DNA of 64,000 bases from Protea cynaroides (Eukaryota; Streptophyta; Magnoliopsida; Proteales; Proteaceae): positions 121,079,666 through 121,143,665 of the forward strand of contig CM053276.1 of the NCBI GenBank assembly GCA_028583415.1, read 5' to 3'. Positions within the stretch are counted from its first letter, which is position 1; every line of letters starts with the position of its first letter. Shown here in pieces: positions 37,801 to 49,570 of the stretch. The notes beneath the pieces were generated by a model, which saw nothing but the letters and a program-made list of their open reading frames with translations, did not search any database and was not told the origin of the DNA. Made by a program: the position numbers and the translations under genes.

Positions 37801-39098
37801 TTATTATTATTATTTTGTTATTATCATTGTAACAATGGAATGTGACATTTCTGAAAATCATAATATAAATCTAAGCCATTCATTTTTAAGGTCTCTAAGT
37901 CGTTTGTTATTGCTTAAAGTTAGGAGAGTACACAATAATGTATAGAGTGTTGGTATATATACATGGATAGACACAGGATGCATGCTAATAAAAGAGAAGT
38001 ATTTAAAAAAAAAATTAAACCTTGAAATTTGATCACATGAGGCTAATCTAGACCATGTACTCTCTATCCAACAGTCAAAATGACACATTGTCTGCCCATG
38101 TGACAAATAGATGTCTTGTGACATTTGAAAAAATAATAAAGATTTGAGACAATAATATTTATCTTTTTTTTTGTTTAAAATTTTTTAATCAAACACATAA
38201 ATTCCTTCATTAAACTTTTACATAGAATTGCATACCCGGACACAACGGTTTATGAAACATAAGAGGAACAGAACAAAACCCCAATCACGTGAATAACATG
38301 AACCAACAAATTGCTGTTTTATGCCATTAAGAATTTGAAAAATATTCAAAAATAATTCATAAGATGACAATTCTCAATATTTCAAATGGATGCACTAGTG
38401 AACAATTCCCTTGCCCAGTTGATTAATATCCTACCGATAGAGTGCAAGCATTCAAGAGTTCATGGATTCATGGGATCGACTCTTCTGTCTTAACATTGTG
38501 TCTCAAGAAACCCTATTTAATTAGTGATGTACAAGCATTATTATAATTAAGAAAAGATCTGATTATTTTTGCTTCTAAGAGTTGCTCATGCTTCTACTTG
38601 ATGATATTTTATTTGGGGTGGCTTATTTGGGGTGGGGGGGGGGGGGGGGAGGCGTCAACGACTGACAATAATTATATTTGTCTCAATAAAATGTGAGAGC
38701 GTGGGGACCATTAGAACATGCATGACGCGACCGACAATAATTATATTTGTCTCATTAAAATGTGAGTTACTCTGCAATCACAAGAAATGTTCCAATAATG
38801 GAATAGAAACAGACACTAGACCCTACTGTTTAACTCAGACAAGATCTGCACCCATATCAAAAGGATAAGTTTGCCATAAACTGCCAAATTTTTTGGTATG
38901 ATCTCTCTCAATGATCAAGCAATTTTTTCAGCCGACTAACAATAAATTATAATGAGAAATAACATATACAGTATATATATGCAGTAATCACGCTATTGCC
39001 ATTGAGAAATCTATATCTATATATACATGCAGTTCAGGTTTGCTTTTGTGTATATCAAGTTCTTCTAAGTAATTTGTATTTGAACGTTGGAATCAGCA
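34809..39098. repeat. Upstream segment of MLP copy A: paralogue of 47395-57167
   Basis: From AAGTCTTATTC at 34809 the sequence runs parallel, at high similarity, to the stretch from 47395, right up to the ATG of the MLP genes (39099 here, 57168 there). This copy lacks the solo LTR and the MULE-like element found in the other copy. It also lacks the 1.55 kb that sits at about 54118-55670 there. It keeps about 240 bases (36562-36800) that the other copy has lost. Near 38658-38766 a unit of about 73 bases (GACAATAATTATATTTGTCTC) occurs twice here and once at 56785. Confidence 0.85.
35764..36105 (-). other. Unrecognised 113-codon frame, conserved in the paralogous segment
   Basis: The frame starts MNGDEWVHVNPSNT and has two hydrophobic stretches, one near residues 24-35 and one near the C-terminus. 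I do not recognise a family. Its first 55 or so codons are kept, with few changes, at 52435-52635, where a MULE-like element has cut the frame. It could be the 5' remnant of a gene captured in the tandem unit, or chance. There is no start context, intron or homologue that I can show. Confidence 0.2.
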
Positions 39099-39688
39099 AT
39101 GGGTCTTTCTGGAAAGTTTACATTTGAATTGGAGATCAAATCCCCTGCGCAGATAAGTACTTTGATGGTTGGAAAGATATTGGAGCACTCTTCTCTAAGG
39201 CTATTCCTGATGATATCCACAAGTCAGAAGTGCATGAAGGAGATGGAAGGAGCGTGGGCTCTATCAATTCTTACTGCTTTGTCTTAGGTAATGAGAACCA
39301 ATTCAGTTGGATGATCATCTAGCAATTATATATCCTAACGTTGGTTGTCATGTAAGCATTTTCATTCATGGATCTTACCCAGCTAAACTTTGGTTTTGGT
39401 ATTTTAACAAACACAGGCGGGAATACAGTTGCATCTATCAAAGCGAAGGCGGAAACCATAGATGAAGAAAACAAGACAGTCACTTTTTCTGCGTGTGGTG
39501 GACATCATGAGGAGTTGTACAGCAAGTACACGTTGAATGTCCAAGTCTTAACAAAGCATGGCAAGAACCTTGTGAAAGGCACCGTAGAATATGAAAAGCT
39601 GAATGAGGAGATTCCGGAGCCAATTAACTATTTGGATGTTGCAATAAAGTTCGCAAAGGGGTTGGACGCCCATCTTCTCCAAGCTTAG
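39099..39688 (+). pseudogene. MLP: MLP-like (Bet v 1 family) gene copy A, frameshifted
   Basis: Two exons, 39099-39287 and 39417-39688, with a GT-AG intron. Relative to intact copies C and D, exon 1 carries two extra bases (CCTGCGCAG instead of CCTGCAG) right after codon 17. Translation from the ATG therefore leaves the MLP frame after MGLSGKFTFELEIKSPA and stops early. Exon 2 is undamaged and differs from copy D by one residue (Val for Ile in GT.EYEKL). Everything else (splice sites, TATA-like TATATATACATG near 39017, AATAAAAG near 39837) looks healthy, so the lesion is recent or a sequencing error. MLP proteins are small cytosolic Bet v 1-fold ligand-binding proteins. The TATA-proximal flank resembles copy C, the 3' flank copy D. 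Confidence 0.85.
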
Positions 39689-41584
39689 AACCAAGGAGTT
39701 AAACCCTAATGCTTGGGTTATTAGCTTGTGATCGCTGCTTTTGCTTATAGTTGCTTAAGTCTATAAGTCATGGTGCTGTTGGTTTTCTTACTTCTACTGT
39801 TCTACATGTATGTGTTTTCCGATGATCATGCTATTATAATAAAAGAAAAATGATGTACAAAATTATCGTAGATTCATTTCGTTTCCATTCACTCATTAAT
39901 TGCCAAGTTGAATCTTCCCCAAAGTACCAACCTCTCACTCATTATTTGTCATAGTCCTGAGTCCTGACTTAAGCATCAAAGTGATCCTAGAATTATAAGT
40001 CAGACCACCTTTGCCCCTATCATTGTCGTTTGCAAATCAATCCCACTACAAAAGACCTATGCGTGGATTCTAATGGCAACACTGAGCTTTTCAATTATGG
40101 AGGCCGCGGGAAGGGATGGTTTTCCAGGGATCCATGGGGAAGAGATCCAATTGCTTTCTCTTCATCTTAGGAGGAAGCATTATTTTTTCTCAACCGAATG
40201 CTTAGATTTACAAAAAAAAGTAATATTTCAAGAAGATCCCCAAAACATGAACACATACTCATGGTTGTGACTTAGTATTCATGAAAGGAAAAAAAATTGA
40301 TTGTGACATGGCAAGGAGTGATAGATAACAACTCGTTATTAAAACCTTTTTTATTTCATTGTAGAATTTTTTATACAAATGATATTTCATTAATGTAAAA
40401 GTTTACTATTTTTTCAAACCTAAGGGAATGACTAACAGAAAACTATAAAAACAAAGGTTCAAGTTAGTCTTAAATGTGGGTTTGCCTAACAGGGTTTATA
40501 TTGGGGCTGCCTACAACATTGAAGGACTTCAGTTGAGCCCAATATAAGAAATATCACCTTAGGCTATGGGATAAAGAAAATGGGCCTTTATGTTTGGTTG
40601 CAGTACTATAATGCACAAGATTTTTCAGAATTTGCTCTTTAACGTTTGCCATTTGGGAGATTAAATGGTGCTTACATCACGTGGATAAGTAGACCTCAAG
40701 GATCCTGTTCACATGTAAAATTTTAGTTTAAATAGAGTTTGAAAAATGGAAAAATAGAGAATCGATAATTCAAATACATGAGAGATTGTAAAGCATACAT
40801 TGATTAGAATATCATAGATACGCATGGACATTTGTTGAGATACATGTCAATACATGAAAGGGTGTTTTGATAGACTTATCTTAAGAAATTTGATACATTA
40901 CTACCTAGATAACGTATTATCTATCTAATGGCTAGAATCCACGATATCATTTGACGTGATATAATGATGTTGGACTGCTTTTATAAGTTTATCGAAGCGG
41001 GCCTTGAAAATGAGTTTTCTCTAATATAATGTATCTTTCCTATCCTTTTTTTTTTAGGTAAAATTAATTTTCCTACCCTCCCAACCACCCTCCCAACCAC
41101 CCTCCAAAATAAACCTACTAAATCTAGCAATCAATCTCCTATTTTAGAATTTCTATGGATGTAATGGCAGACACAAGGGACCGTTTGATAATCATTTTTT
41201 TTAAGAACGAAATAACTATTTGATAACGCAATTTTGGAATCGATTCCAGAGCTTATTGAGAGCAGATACCTGTTTGATAAATATCAATTTGGAATCGATT
41301 CTAGAACTAATTGAGACTAAAATCACGTTTGATAAACAATAATCTGGATTCCAAATCTTCATAAAATAATGCTAATATATGTCATTTATGTATCTGGATA
41401 TTCATTAACAACTTTTCAAACCTTTCTTAATAATAACTTTTCAAACCTATTTTACTAAAAACTTATTACATTCATTGAAGAAAAGACCCTTTACTTCATG
41501 CATGTTGTATAAACAACAAAGCATGTCAAAATCAAGACCCATATGGTTAAGAATACAATGATTCCATATATAAGGTATAAAAGG
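39689..41584. other. 3' flank of copy A and start of the copy B unit
   Basis: 39689-40262 matches 63429-64000 almost base for base. About 39950-40030 carries wording typical of the 3' end of Gypsy LTRs (CTGACTTAAGCATCAAAGTG). From about 40180 (CTCAACCGAATGCTTAG) the sequence parallels 37125 onward, marking the next tandem unit. A short CCCTCCCAACCACC tandem lies near 41078-41104. No gene is seen. Confidence 0.55.
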
Positions 41585-43299
41585 TAGGGATGTCAATCGA
41601 TTGGTCTTGGTCGGTCTCGGTCGGGCTTAATCAATTAGGAAAAATTTCAGCTACCCCCCATAATAGTTTCAAAACATCACCAACCACCCATACGTTTCAA
41701 AAAACATCAACTACCACCCAAACATTTACCACCGTTAATCAATTAGGTCCATTCCGTTAAACCAATTCCGTTAGTTGCTGATGTCATAAAAAAAGAATGT
41801 GAAATGGACTATAATACCCTAATAGATAAGTCAAAAGATTTTTTTACCCTCACTCACATAACTGTCCCTCTTAGCAAAAAAAAAAAAAAAAAAAAAAAAT
41901 GAAAACTAAACCTAAACCTAAGCCCGACTTCAACGGAAGAAATCAGAGGAAAGAAAATTCGTTCGATAGTCTCAACTCTCCACCGACGACGACGCAGTGG
42001 TGTTCTTCCCCATCACCTACGAGCTGGAGCCATGTTTGAAGGTATGTTCTCCGGTGAGGGAGAACGAATTTTCTCTCACCCTCTTTAGGTTTCTGACTTA
42101 ATTTTGCCGGTGAGGGAGAAACGAGGGAGGAGGAAGAAGAAGGTATAGGGAAAGAAGAAGAAAAATTACAGAGAGAGGAAAGAAAAATGATGATTAGGCG
42201 AAACGTGATTTCTAGGGCTTGCAACGCTGGTTTGATGAGCGGTTTGTTCTTCTGAAATATATTGTTTTTAATGTTCTGAAATTCAATTAGTCACGCACGA
42301 TGTTTGTGTTCGAATTCATCTAGACGAAGAAGAATTCAAAAGAAACGATTCGACCTGTTTAATTTCAAGTTCCAACGTACTGACATGAAAGGGGAGGAGG
42401 AGCTTTCGCCTCCGTCAAAGTCCTGCGACGGTGAGGAAGGGAGAGAGGAAGGGAGAACGATGAGGAAGGGAGAGAGGAAAGGAAAGAGAGGGTTATTTTA
42501 GGGATTTTGTTAATTTTAAAAATTTTCAATTAAAAACATAAATGCTAAAACGGTCTATCACTCATTTCCGTCACTTCCGTCAGTTACTTGGATGCATTTG
42601 ATGTTTTTTGAAAAGTATGGGTGGTAGGTGATGTTTTGAAACTATTATGGGGGGTAGTTGAAATTTTTCCTAATCAATTACCATCAATTTAATACCTTAC
42701 ACCGTGACTAGCATGTTTAAATAATCAGTCTCCACTTGCGAGACATTGACACGTTTATATTTGGCCCGATCAGTCTCAGTCCTTAATCGGTGTTATGTTA
42801 ATCGATCTATTAACGGGCTTCAATGATGCAAACCAACCGATCCATAATCGAATACGCTATCTGGTCTTATGTAATCGTCCCAACCTACCAACCAGTCCAC
42901 AATGGAAAAAAGCACAACCTTTGGCCCATGTTCTACTGTAATTGATCATTATTTATTCCACATTCACAGCATAGTAGTCTATTTTAAGTTCCTAATTAAA
43001 AGAATATAGCCTAAATTAAAAGGAAAAATGAGAGACATTTATCCATTTAGGGTTTAGGTCTTTAGGGATTTATCTTAAAGGTCATTTAATCGGTCAGTCT
43101 TGGATTCGGTCCATAATTGGTCGGTGTGGCTGGACGACCGACAGACTGGACGAGACTGCACCCTTACACTGTAAACAATCGATTAATAATCAGTCTGGGC
43201 CTAAGCCCGATACATTTAGTAAATGGTGTGGATCGATCCAGGTTTTAATCGGTCAGTCCGATTTGAGTGATATGGTGCAGGTCAAAAATTGATACCCCT
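41585..43299. mobile_element. hAT-like element of the AGGGGTGTCAA family, with a nested insertion
   Basis: The outer ends are TAGGGATGTCAATCG and AAAATTGATACCCCT. ATAAAAGG flanks both sides (41577-41584 and 43300-43307). The arms contain GGTCGGTC, CAGTCTCAGTC and similar words, like the subterminal repeats of the 2075 and 18087 elements. An unrelated element (41638-42670) is inserted in its left arm. It lies in the spacer upstream of MLP copy B. Confidence 0.65.
41638..42670. mobile_element. MULE-like element with long inverted ends, nested
   Basis: The element starts GGAAAAATTTCAGCTACCCC and ends with its near reverse complement (GGGGTAGTTGAAATTTTTCC). The inverted arms extend 70-80 bases, including AACATCACC..CACCCATAC. 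The 9-10 base duplication TAATCAATTA is at 41628-41637 and 42671-42680. Long inverted ends plus a 9-10 base duplication indicate a Mutator-like element. The interior holds GA-rich frames (41943-42224 and 42304-42501) with no domain I know; gene-fragment capture is possible but not shown. Confidence 0.75.
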
Positions 43300-43307
43300 A
43301 TAAAAGG

Positions 43308-45618
43308 AATGATTTAAATGCACTTCGGCAGATGTTGGGTTTTGAAAAAAAAAAATAATAATAAAACCACATGAACAAAAAATGTTTCCCGACTCATGAT
43401 ATATGAGAGAAGCTTCCCGAAGCCCATGTCCAAGGAATTATCTTTTTGCCAAAGAGAAAATATCTTCATGAATTTCCATCCCATTAGTTCTATGACTAAA
43501 ATTTCAAAGAATGATCGAAAAGATAATGTGGGGGAAAACCAATAGTGGAGCACGATATGAAGCTTCCCTCCAATGCTCGTGGGGTGGAGTGACTTTGAGC
43601 TTATTTCTTAGGCATTTTCTGTCTTCGTATATGACTGACACTTGAAGCTGTGACATTTAAAGTTCTTTATAATATATAGCCCACAAATGTTTGCCACATG
43701 GCTAGTGGTGACATGTATAAAAGTCACTAACTATGGTGACATTTAGTCATTGAGAAAAACCCAATCCAAAGTGAATTGAAGTGAAGTGAAAATTTAGAAG
43801 ATTTGTTAGGTCTGGGGCCAACCAGGTATGTACTGAGGGTATCTTTGTTTCATAAAAGGTATAAGAATCTCAAAGCACCCATTTGGATGCGATTTTGTTC
43901 TCAATCTGGTTTTAGCTAGTAAGACTTCGTTTGGAAATTTTCTTTTGAAGTATTTCTATTGGTTTTCTGTCCTTTTAGAACAATATGCTATATAAGTATC
44001 TGAATTAATTCTATTATTGTATCTTTCAAATGCGTTTCTCTTTTTTTATTCAAAAATAATTCTTACTCAATGCTTGACTTGTTTCCTTCACCGAGCTATT
44101 TTTTAGAAGCAAAACTTAAAAAAAAAAAAATACTTTTGACACAGAAGCATTTTTAAAGAACAAAAACTTTACTAAATATAGGGACCTCTAAAATGTTTGG
44201 TTCCCGGTTAAATCAGATTTAACCACTCAAAATGGTCTGAATGTGTTTTTTTTTTTTTTTTTTAACAATGGAATGTGACATTTATAGAAATCACAAGATA
44301 AATCTAAGTTATTCATTTTTATGATCTTATTAATCTAAATCATTTGTTATTACTCAAAGTTGGGAGAGTGTACAATAATGTATAGAGTACTGGTACATAT
44401 ATATGGATAGACATGGGATGTATGCTAATGCAAAATGGGTATTTAATTGAATTAGGCCTTGAAATTTTACAGGTAACTAATCTAGATCATGTTCTCTCTT
44501 TCCAACGGCCAAAATGACACATCATCAGTCCACATGACAAAATAGATGTCTTGTGACATTTGAAAAAATAATATTAAAAAAATAATAGATATTTGTGACA
44601 ATAATAATTTATCTTTTTTCTTTACAAAGTTTTTAACCAAACACATAAATTCTTTCATTAAACTTTTACATAATATTACATGCCATATGTTGTATGCAAC
44701 CGTCTACGAAATACAATAGGAACAAAACAAAACCCCGATCATGTGAATAACATGAACCAACAAATTGTTATTTTATTTCTACATGACAATAACCATTATG
44801 AACTTGACAAATATAGTCAAAACTAAATTCATGAGATGACAATTCTCAATAATTCAAATGGATATATTAGTGAACAATTCTTTTGTACATTTTGTTGATG
44901 TCTTATCGGTAGAATGCAAGCACTCAGGAAATCATGGACTCATGGGATTGACTCTCCTGTCATGATATTGTGGCTTAAGATACCCTCTCCAATAATGTAG
45001 AAATCGCCAATCGACATCCATAGCCGCCAAAGAAGATGCACAAAAGGAATATTATCATAATTAAGAAAATCTTAGATTATTTTTGCTTCTAAGAGTTGCT
45101 CATGCTTCCACTTGATGTTATTATATCTGGGGTAGATAATAATCATTACAAAATGCATAAATGACTGTCAATAATTAATTGAATAATTGACATTAGCCTT
45201 GTACACAGCAAATATTATATTTGTTTTACAAAAATGTGTGAACGCCCGTTACTCAGATCATCTGCAATCATATGACATGTTCCAATCAAGGAAAAGAAAC
45301 AAACACTAGACTCCAAAATAGACTCTACTCTATACGACAGACAAGTTTTGCCATAGACTGCCCAAATCATTTGGTACGATTTCTCAATGATCAAGCAATC
45401 CACTAATACTAAATTATAGAGAAAAATATTAAATGTCAAGTACCCCATGTATTTTTGCAGTAATCACGCCATTGCCATTGAGAAATCTATATCTATATAT
45501 AGATGTGCTTCAGGTTTGCTTTTGTATATATCAAGTTCTTCTAAATCTTCTTTCTCATTTCCATCTCTCACCTTTCTTAGTGTTTTTCAATATTTGTAGT
45601 TGAATGTTAGGATCAGCA
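43308..45618. repeat. Upstream segment of MLP copy B
   Basis: 43560-44260 parallels about 54990-55690 of the copy C unit. 44262-45618 parallels 37826-39098 and 55731-57167, with more divergence than A and C show between themselves. The leader just before the ATG includes TCTTCTTTCTCATTTCCATC, shared with copy D but missing from A and C. Confidence 0.7.
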
Positions 45619-45714
45619 ATGGGTCTTACTGGAAACTTTACATTTGAATTGGAGATCAAGTCCCCTGCAGATAAGTACTTTGATACGTGGAAAGATATTG
45701 GAGCACTCTTCTCT
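45619..45714 (+). pseudogene. MLP: MLP-like copy B, truncated exon 1
   Basis: The frame begins MGLTGNFTFELEIKSP and follows the family for 32 codons to IGALFS at 45714. There the CACTA element begins. The rest of exon 1 and all of exon 2 are absent: the exon 2 landmark GGGAATACAGTTGC occurs only in copies A, C and D. The TATA-like TATATATAGATG (about 45496) and the B/D-type leader are kept. The gene cannot make an MLP protein. Confidence 0.88.
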
Positions 45715-46304
45715 CACTACAAGAATCTGGTGCTATGGCAGCATTTTGGCGGAGGGGTATAGCGGTGTTTGTTTGAAAACGCAGTTAATGAGCCTACTTA
45801 ATGCGACATTTTTACATAAACGAAGCCTTTGTTATGGTTAAATGTGGTGTTTGTAGGGTAATGCAGCTATTACTATTGGCTAATACTGTGATTACATAAA
45901 AACGCCGCTATTGTTACTGTCTGCAACGGCGTTTATTAGGAAACACAGTTACAGTTATTTTACATGCGGCGATTTATTAGTTACGCATAGCAATTGCAAC
46001 CATTTGGGTATCAACATTAACCGGTTTTTCTTTAACAAACGACGGCATAGGTGAACGAAATTTCCTAGCAAACACCGTATCATTTAAACGTTATGTGTTG
46101 CACTGTGGCGTTTGTAAATAAACGCCGGCATAGATTACCTACACGAGCGTTTACTACAAACGCCGTAACTCTATGGTTACACTACTTTTAACATCAGTTT
46201 TATGGCATTTGAGGAAAAGCCGGTGTAGGTTTTGGCGGTGTTTAAAGTACCTACAGCGGACAGCGGCGTTTACAAATGCCACGTAGGCCCATATTCTTGT
46301 AATG
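45715..46304. mobile_element. CACTA (EnSpm) non-autonomous element
   Basis: It begins CACTACAAGAAT and ends ATTCTTGTAATG, the inverted repeat of a CACTA element with one changed base (CATTAC instead of CACTAC). The interior is packed with the subterminal word CGGCGTTT and its complement AAACGCCG on both strands, as expected of CACTA transposase-binding arrays. The 3-base target duplication cannot be confirmed because the gene sequence expected on the right side is missing. Confidence 0.82.
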
Positions 46305-47395
46305 TTAAGAAAATACCGACCCATGTTGGTCGAGGTAGCCAAATCAAGCCGAATACTTCAGCATCGGTCGCTTAAAATTTTTAGGATACCAAAAAAAAAA
46401 AAAAAATCCCGACCTGAGCCGGCCAAGGTGGCCAGCTTGGTCGGGCAACCTCGGTAAAAAAAAAAAACAAAAATCCAAAAATATGCCGACCTGAGCCGGC
46501 CGAGGTGGCCAGCTCGGTCGGGTGACCTCGGTCTGGCGACAAGGTGAAAAAAAAAGAAAAAAAAAAAGAGAGAAAGAACACATGAGCTCGGCCATGTGAC
46601 ATCAGGTCATTTGCTTGACTCCATTCAAATGCGTAAGAGGCTGATCCCTCTCCTGTCAACATCACCATTTCAGTATTCCCCATCAGCATGGCCAATCACA
46701 TTTAATCAAAGGTTACATCTTGCTCAGTAGTTTAGAAAGACCAACAAAGCCTCTCTCAGACAGTTTAAGACACCGAGTCTCAAAACACTAGCATCAACTT
46801 TCAAGTTTCTGTCTCTTACTTAGTCAAATTTTACAGATTCACCAGAGTAACGAAGCAAGTGTTGGGAGAACATTCTTTTTTTTACTTGCTCAGTCAAACC
46901 TTATAGATTCACCAGAGCAACGAGGCAAGTGCTAGGGAAATCCTACTTCACCAATGACATGGCGATAACTAGGATCCAAGCATCCACGTCAATACCCAGA
47001 CATTCCCATAAATTTAATCAATGGATAAGGACAAAAGCGTCATTTCTACAGCTTTACAAGGATATTTCGATCATTACACACCAAACAAGGGTAAAAGCGA
47101 CATTTACAAAGATACACTATTCACCATAAATACCACGAATCCCGAGATTTTAGGTACTTTTATATTTATTACTCTTTCTTAGGATTATCGCTATGACACC
47201 TCAGACTGAGAATCTCTCACCTACCCCATTTAAATATTGTTGTGGGCTCGGATACAGAGCACATTGACTGTTCACAGAGCCCTAACTTAGGCATCGGAGT
47301 GAACCCGGAGCCATAGGCCCGCCTCCCCCTTGTCTTTGCTTGTCTTGCAGGTCTAGTCAGCGTGGTGGACCTCGAATACAGATTTGGCCGAAACA
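46305..47395. mobile_element. Partial Gypsy-type LTR
   Basis: The right end reads CTAACTTAGGCATCGGAGTG, then CTTGTCTTTGCTTGTCTTGC, then ATACAGATTTGGCCGAAACA. This is wording I associate with the U5 end of plant TAT-type Gypsy LTRs, with a terminal CA at 47394-47395. An internal unit (CCGACCTGAGCCGGCC..GGTGGCCAGCT) is repeated with a period of about 77 bases at 46407 and 46484, and a 60-70 base unit with TTACAGATTCACCAGAG recurs at 46831 and 46901. No left end TG or target repeat was found, so it is truncated on the left. Confidence 0.55.
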
Positions 47396-48599
47396 AGTCT
47401 TATTCGAAATTACATTATTAGTGTGAAAGCAAGACAACATATTAAATCTCATGGATTTTGAAAGAACAATCAAGAAGCCATTGGCTAAGTGACTTCACGA
47501 AAGACATAATCATAACAACTTAGTTTCATCCATTGTCCTTGGCCAAAGAAGGACTTCATTATCATCATCAGAAATCCAACTGCAAATGAAGAGTGTAGAC
47601 AATTCCTGTTTATATGAATGAATTCGAGTTTGCAACTTCTCTCATAACCCTAGCTCTAGCTGAGGGTTGAAAAGCCCCCACCCTAGGTTAGACTTTGATT
47701 TATCCATTATTGTAATATAATTTCATTAATTTTTTTTTTGTAGGTAATAAGAATCTCTATTGATTTATTACATTCATAAAAGACTGTACATCTGTTTATA
47801 TAAGTCGACTAGCCAAATAGATTAGTCATCCCAATATGTTAAACCTTTTCTCAATACTGTGTGTTTGGCTATGTTATGAGCGACTGAATTTGCAGATCTG
47901 GGAATATGAAACAACTAAACCTTACAAAAGGAAGGAATATAATTTCATTAATTTGTTCTTATGACTTTTGATAACGTGATTTTCTATCAATCTATCATTT
48001 AGCTTTCATAGTCAAACAAATTTATTCTTATTTTTTTTTTATTTCTTTCTTTTCTTAAAACTCAATCTATATTATGAAAAAAAAAAAGTTCTTGTTCAAT
48101 TATATACTTATGTTCAAAACTTAAACACAAGATAAGTAAAACGACCACCCCCACCCTTAGTTACATTTCCATTAACATCGTTTTAGTATAGAAACCACCT
48201 AACCGAACAAGGAGTATTTAGTGATCAGTTTTCAATGCAATCAACGTTTCGACCGTAGGAGAAGCATACAATAATTGAATCCTCTTATCTAAGAGATAAA
48301 GTATTGATCCTATTTACATATGAGTGTACACAAAACTTTTTGCTTAATTTTTATATATCTTCTAAACCAAAAGACAAAGCTGTCGTAAGTATGCACCCAA
48401 TATTTTACCAAAAATAAAAAATAAAAAAAAGTATGCTGTAAGAACCGTGCTCTAAAACCCGGTTTAACCATGGTTTTATGCGATGGCAGGTGCCCAATCA
48501 TAACCGGACCGGAAAGCGAAGCCGGGCAAGGGACCGCGCAAGAAGCCGGGTGAAGAACCAATCATTTTCGTACGAAAAATGTGTAAAATTGGCTAAGTT

Positions 48600-48790
48600 C
48601 ATACCGGTCTCACCATACCGGGTCTCACCATACCGGATGCACTATAGTGCAACCGGTATGGTATACCGGTCTCACCCATACCGGGTCTCACCATACCGGA
48701 TGCACTATCCTCGCAACCGGTATGGCATACCGGTCTCACTATACCGGTCTCGCTATCCCGCGACCGGTATGTGCGAGACCGGTATGTGTT
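48600..48790. repeat. Palindromic minisatellite, block 1
   Basis: Repeats of ACCGGTCTCACCATACCGG with spacers ATGCACTAT.. and GGTATGGTATACCGG. Each unit carries the self-complementary ACCGGT, and neighbouring units appear in both orientations. The same words return in block 2 of this LTR. Confidence 0.8.
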
Positions 48791-49254
48791 CGAGTCGTGT
48801 TTCTCTCAAAAATGAAAACTTAAAGTTTCCATATGAGGGGGAGCGTGTTTTGGACGGCCTCCCTCTATTAATAGAGGGGGAGACGCTCCGTGAACCCCTT
48901 TGTTCCGAGAAGGAGTTGAGGGTTCAAGGAGGTTGACGCCCCCAAGGAAGGAGCCGCCGGTGGAGGAACTCGCCGCAACCGACAACCGCTACCGGTAAAG
49001 TGCTCTATCCTTCCCGTAGGGTTGTTTATCGGATCGGAGCCGCGCGGCGTGAGATCCGATGGAAAATGCTTAGATTCATTTCGTCTTTATTTCGGATCCG
49101 ATTGGTTTTTGGTATTCTAGCCAAGATCCATAGGACCCTTCGAGACCGGACCTTAGCGTAAGATAGGTGAAACCTTAGGGAGCTACCGTGGAGACCTCGA
49201 TCTCGGAAAATCACGCCGTAGGGTATATCCTTGGGAAAATCCCGCGGTATGGGC

Positions 49255-49570
49255 CGCGGTGTATACCGGCCGGCACCATACCGGGTCGCACTCAGCCAGA
49301 TCCGAGTGAGACCGGTATGTGGCATCCAGTATGCATACCGCCGGCACCATACCGGGTCGCACTCGCCCGGATCCGAGTGAGACCGGTATGTGTGCATCCG
49401 TATGCATACCGCCGGCACCATACCGGTTGCACTCGGTCGGATCCGAGTGAGACCGGTATGTGTGCATCCGGTATGCATACCGGTCTCACCCATACCGGTC
49501 TCACCCATACCGGGTCTCACCATACCGGTCTCACTATCCTGCGACCGGTATGGCGAACCGGTATGTGTTT
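49255..49570. repeat. Palindromic minisatellite, block 2
   Basis: Three longer units of about 85-90 bases (CGGCACCATACCGG..GATCCGAGTGAGACCGGTAT) are followed by short CATACCGGTCTCACC units like those of block 1. Because the repeat is nearly its own complement, it produces overlapping open frames on both strands, which are not genes. Confidence 0.8.

Noticed and set aside
39099..39688. Copy A as a working gene with an alternative start
   Set aside because: An internal start after the insertion would lose the N-terminal strand and helix of the Bet v 1 fold; the frame from the normal ATG stops early.
48600..49570. Regular repeats that might suggest a CRISPR-like array
   Set aside because: Units vary in length, are inverted as well as direct, have no unique spacers, and the genome is a plant's.
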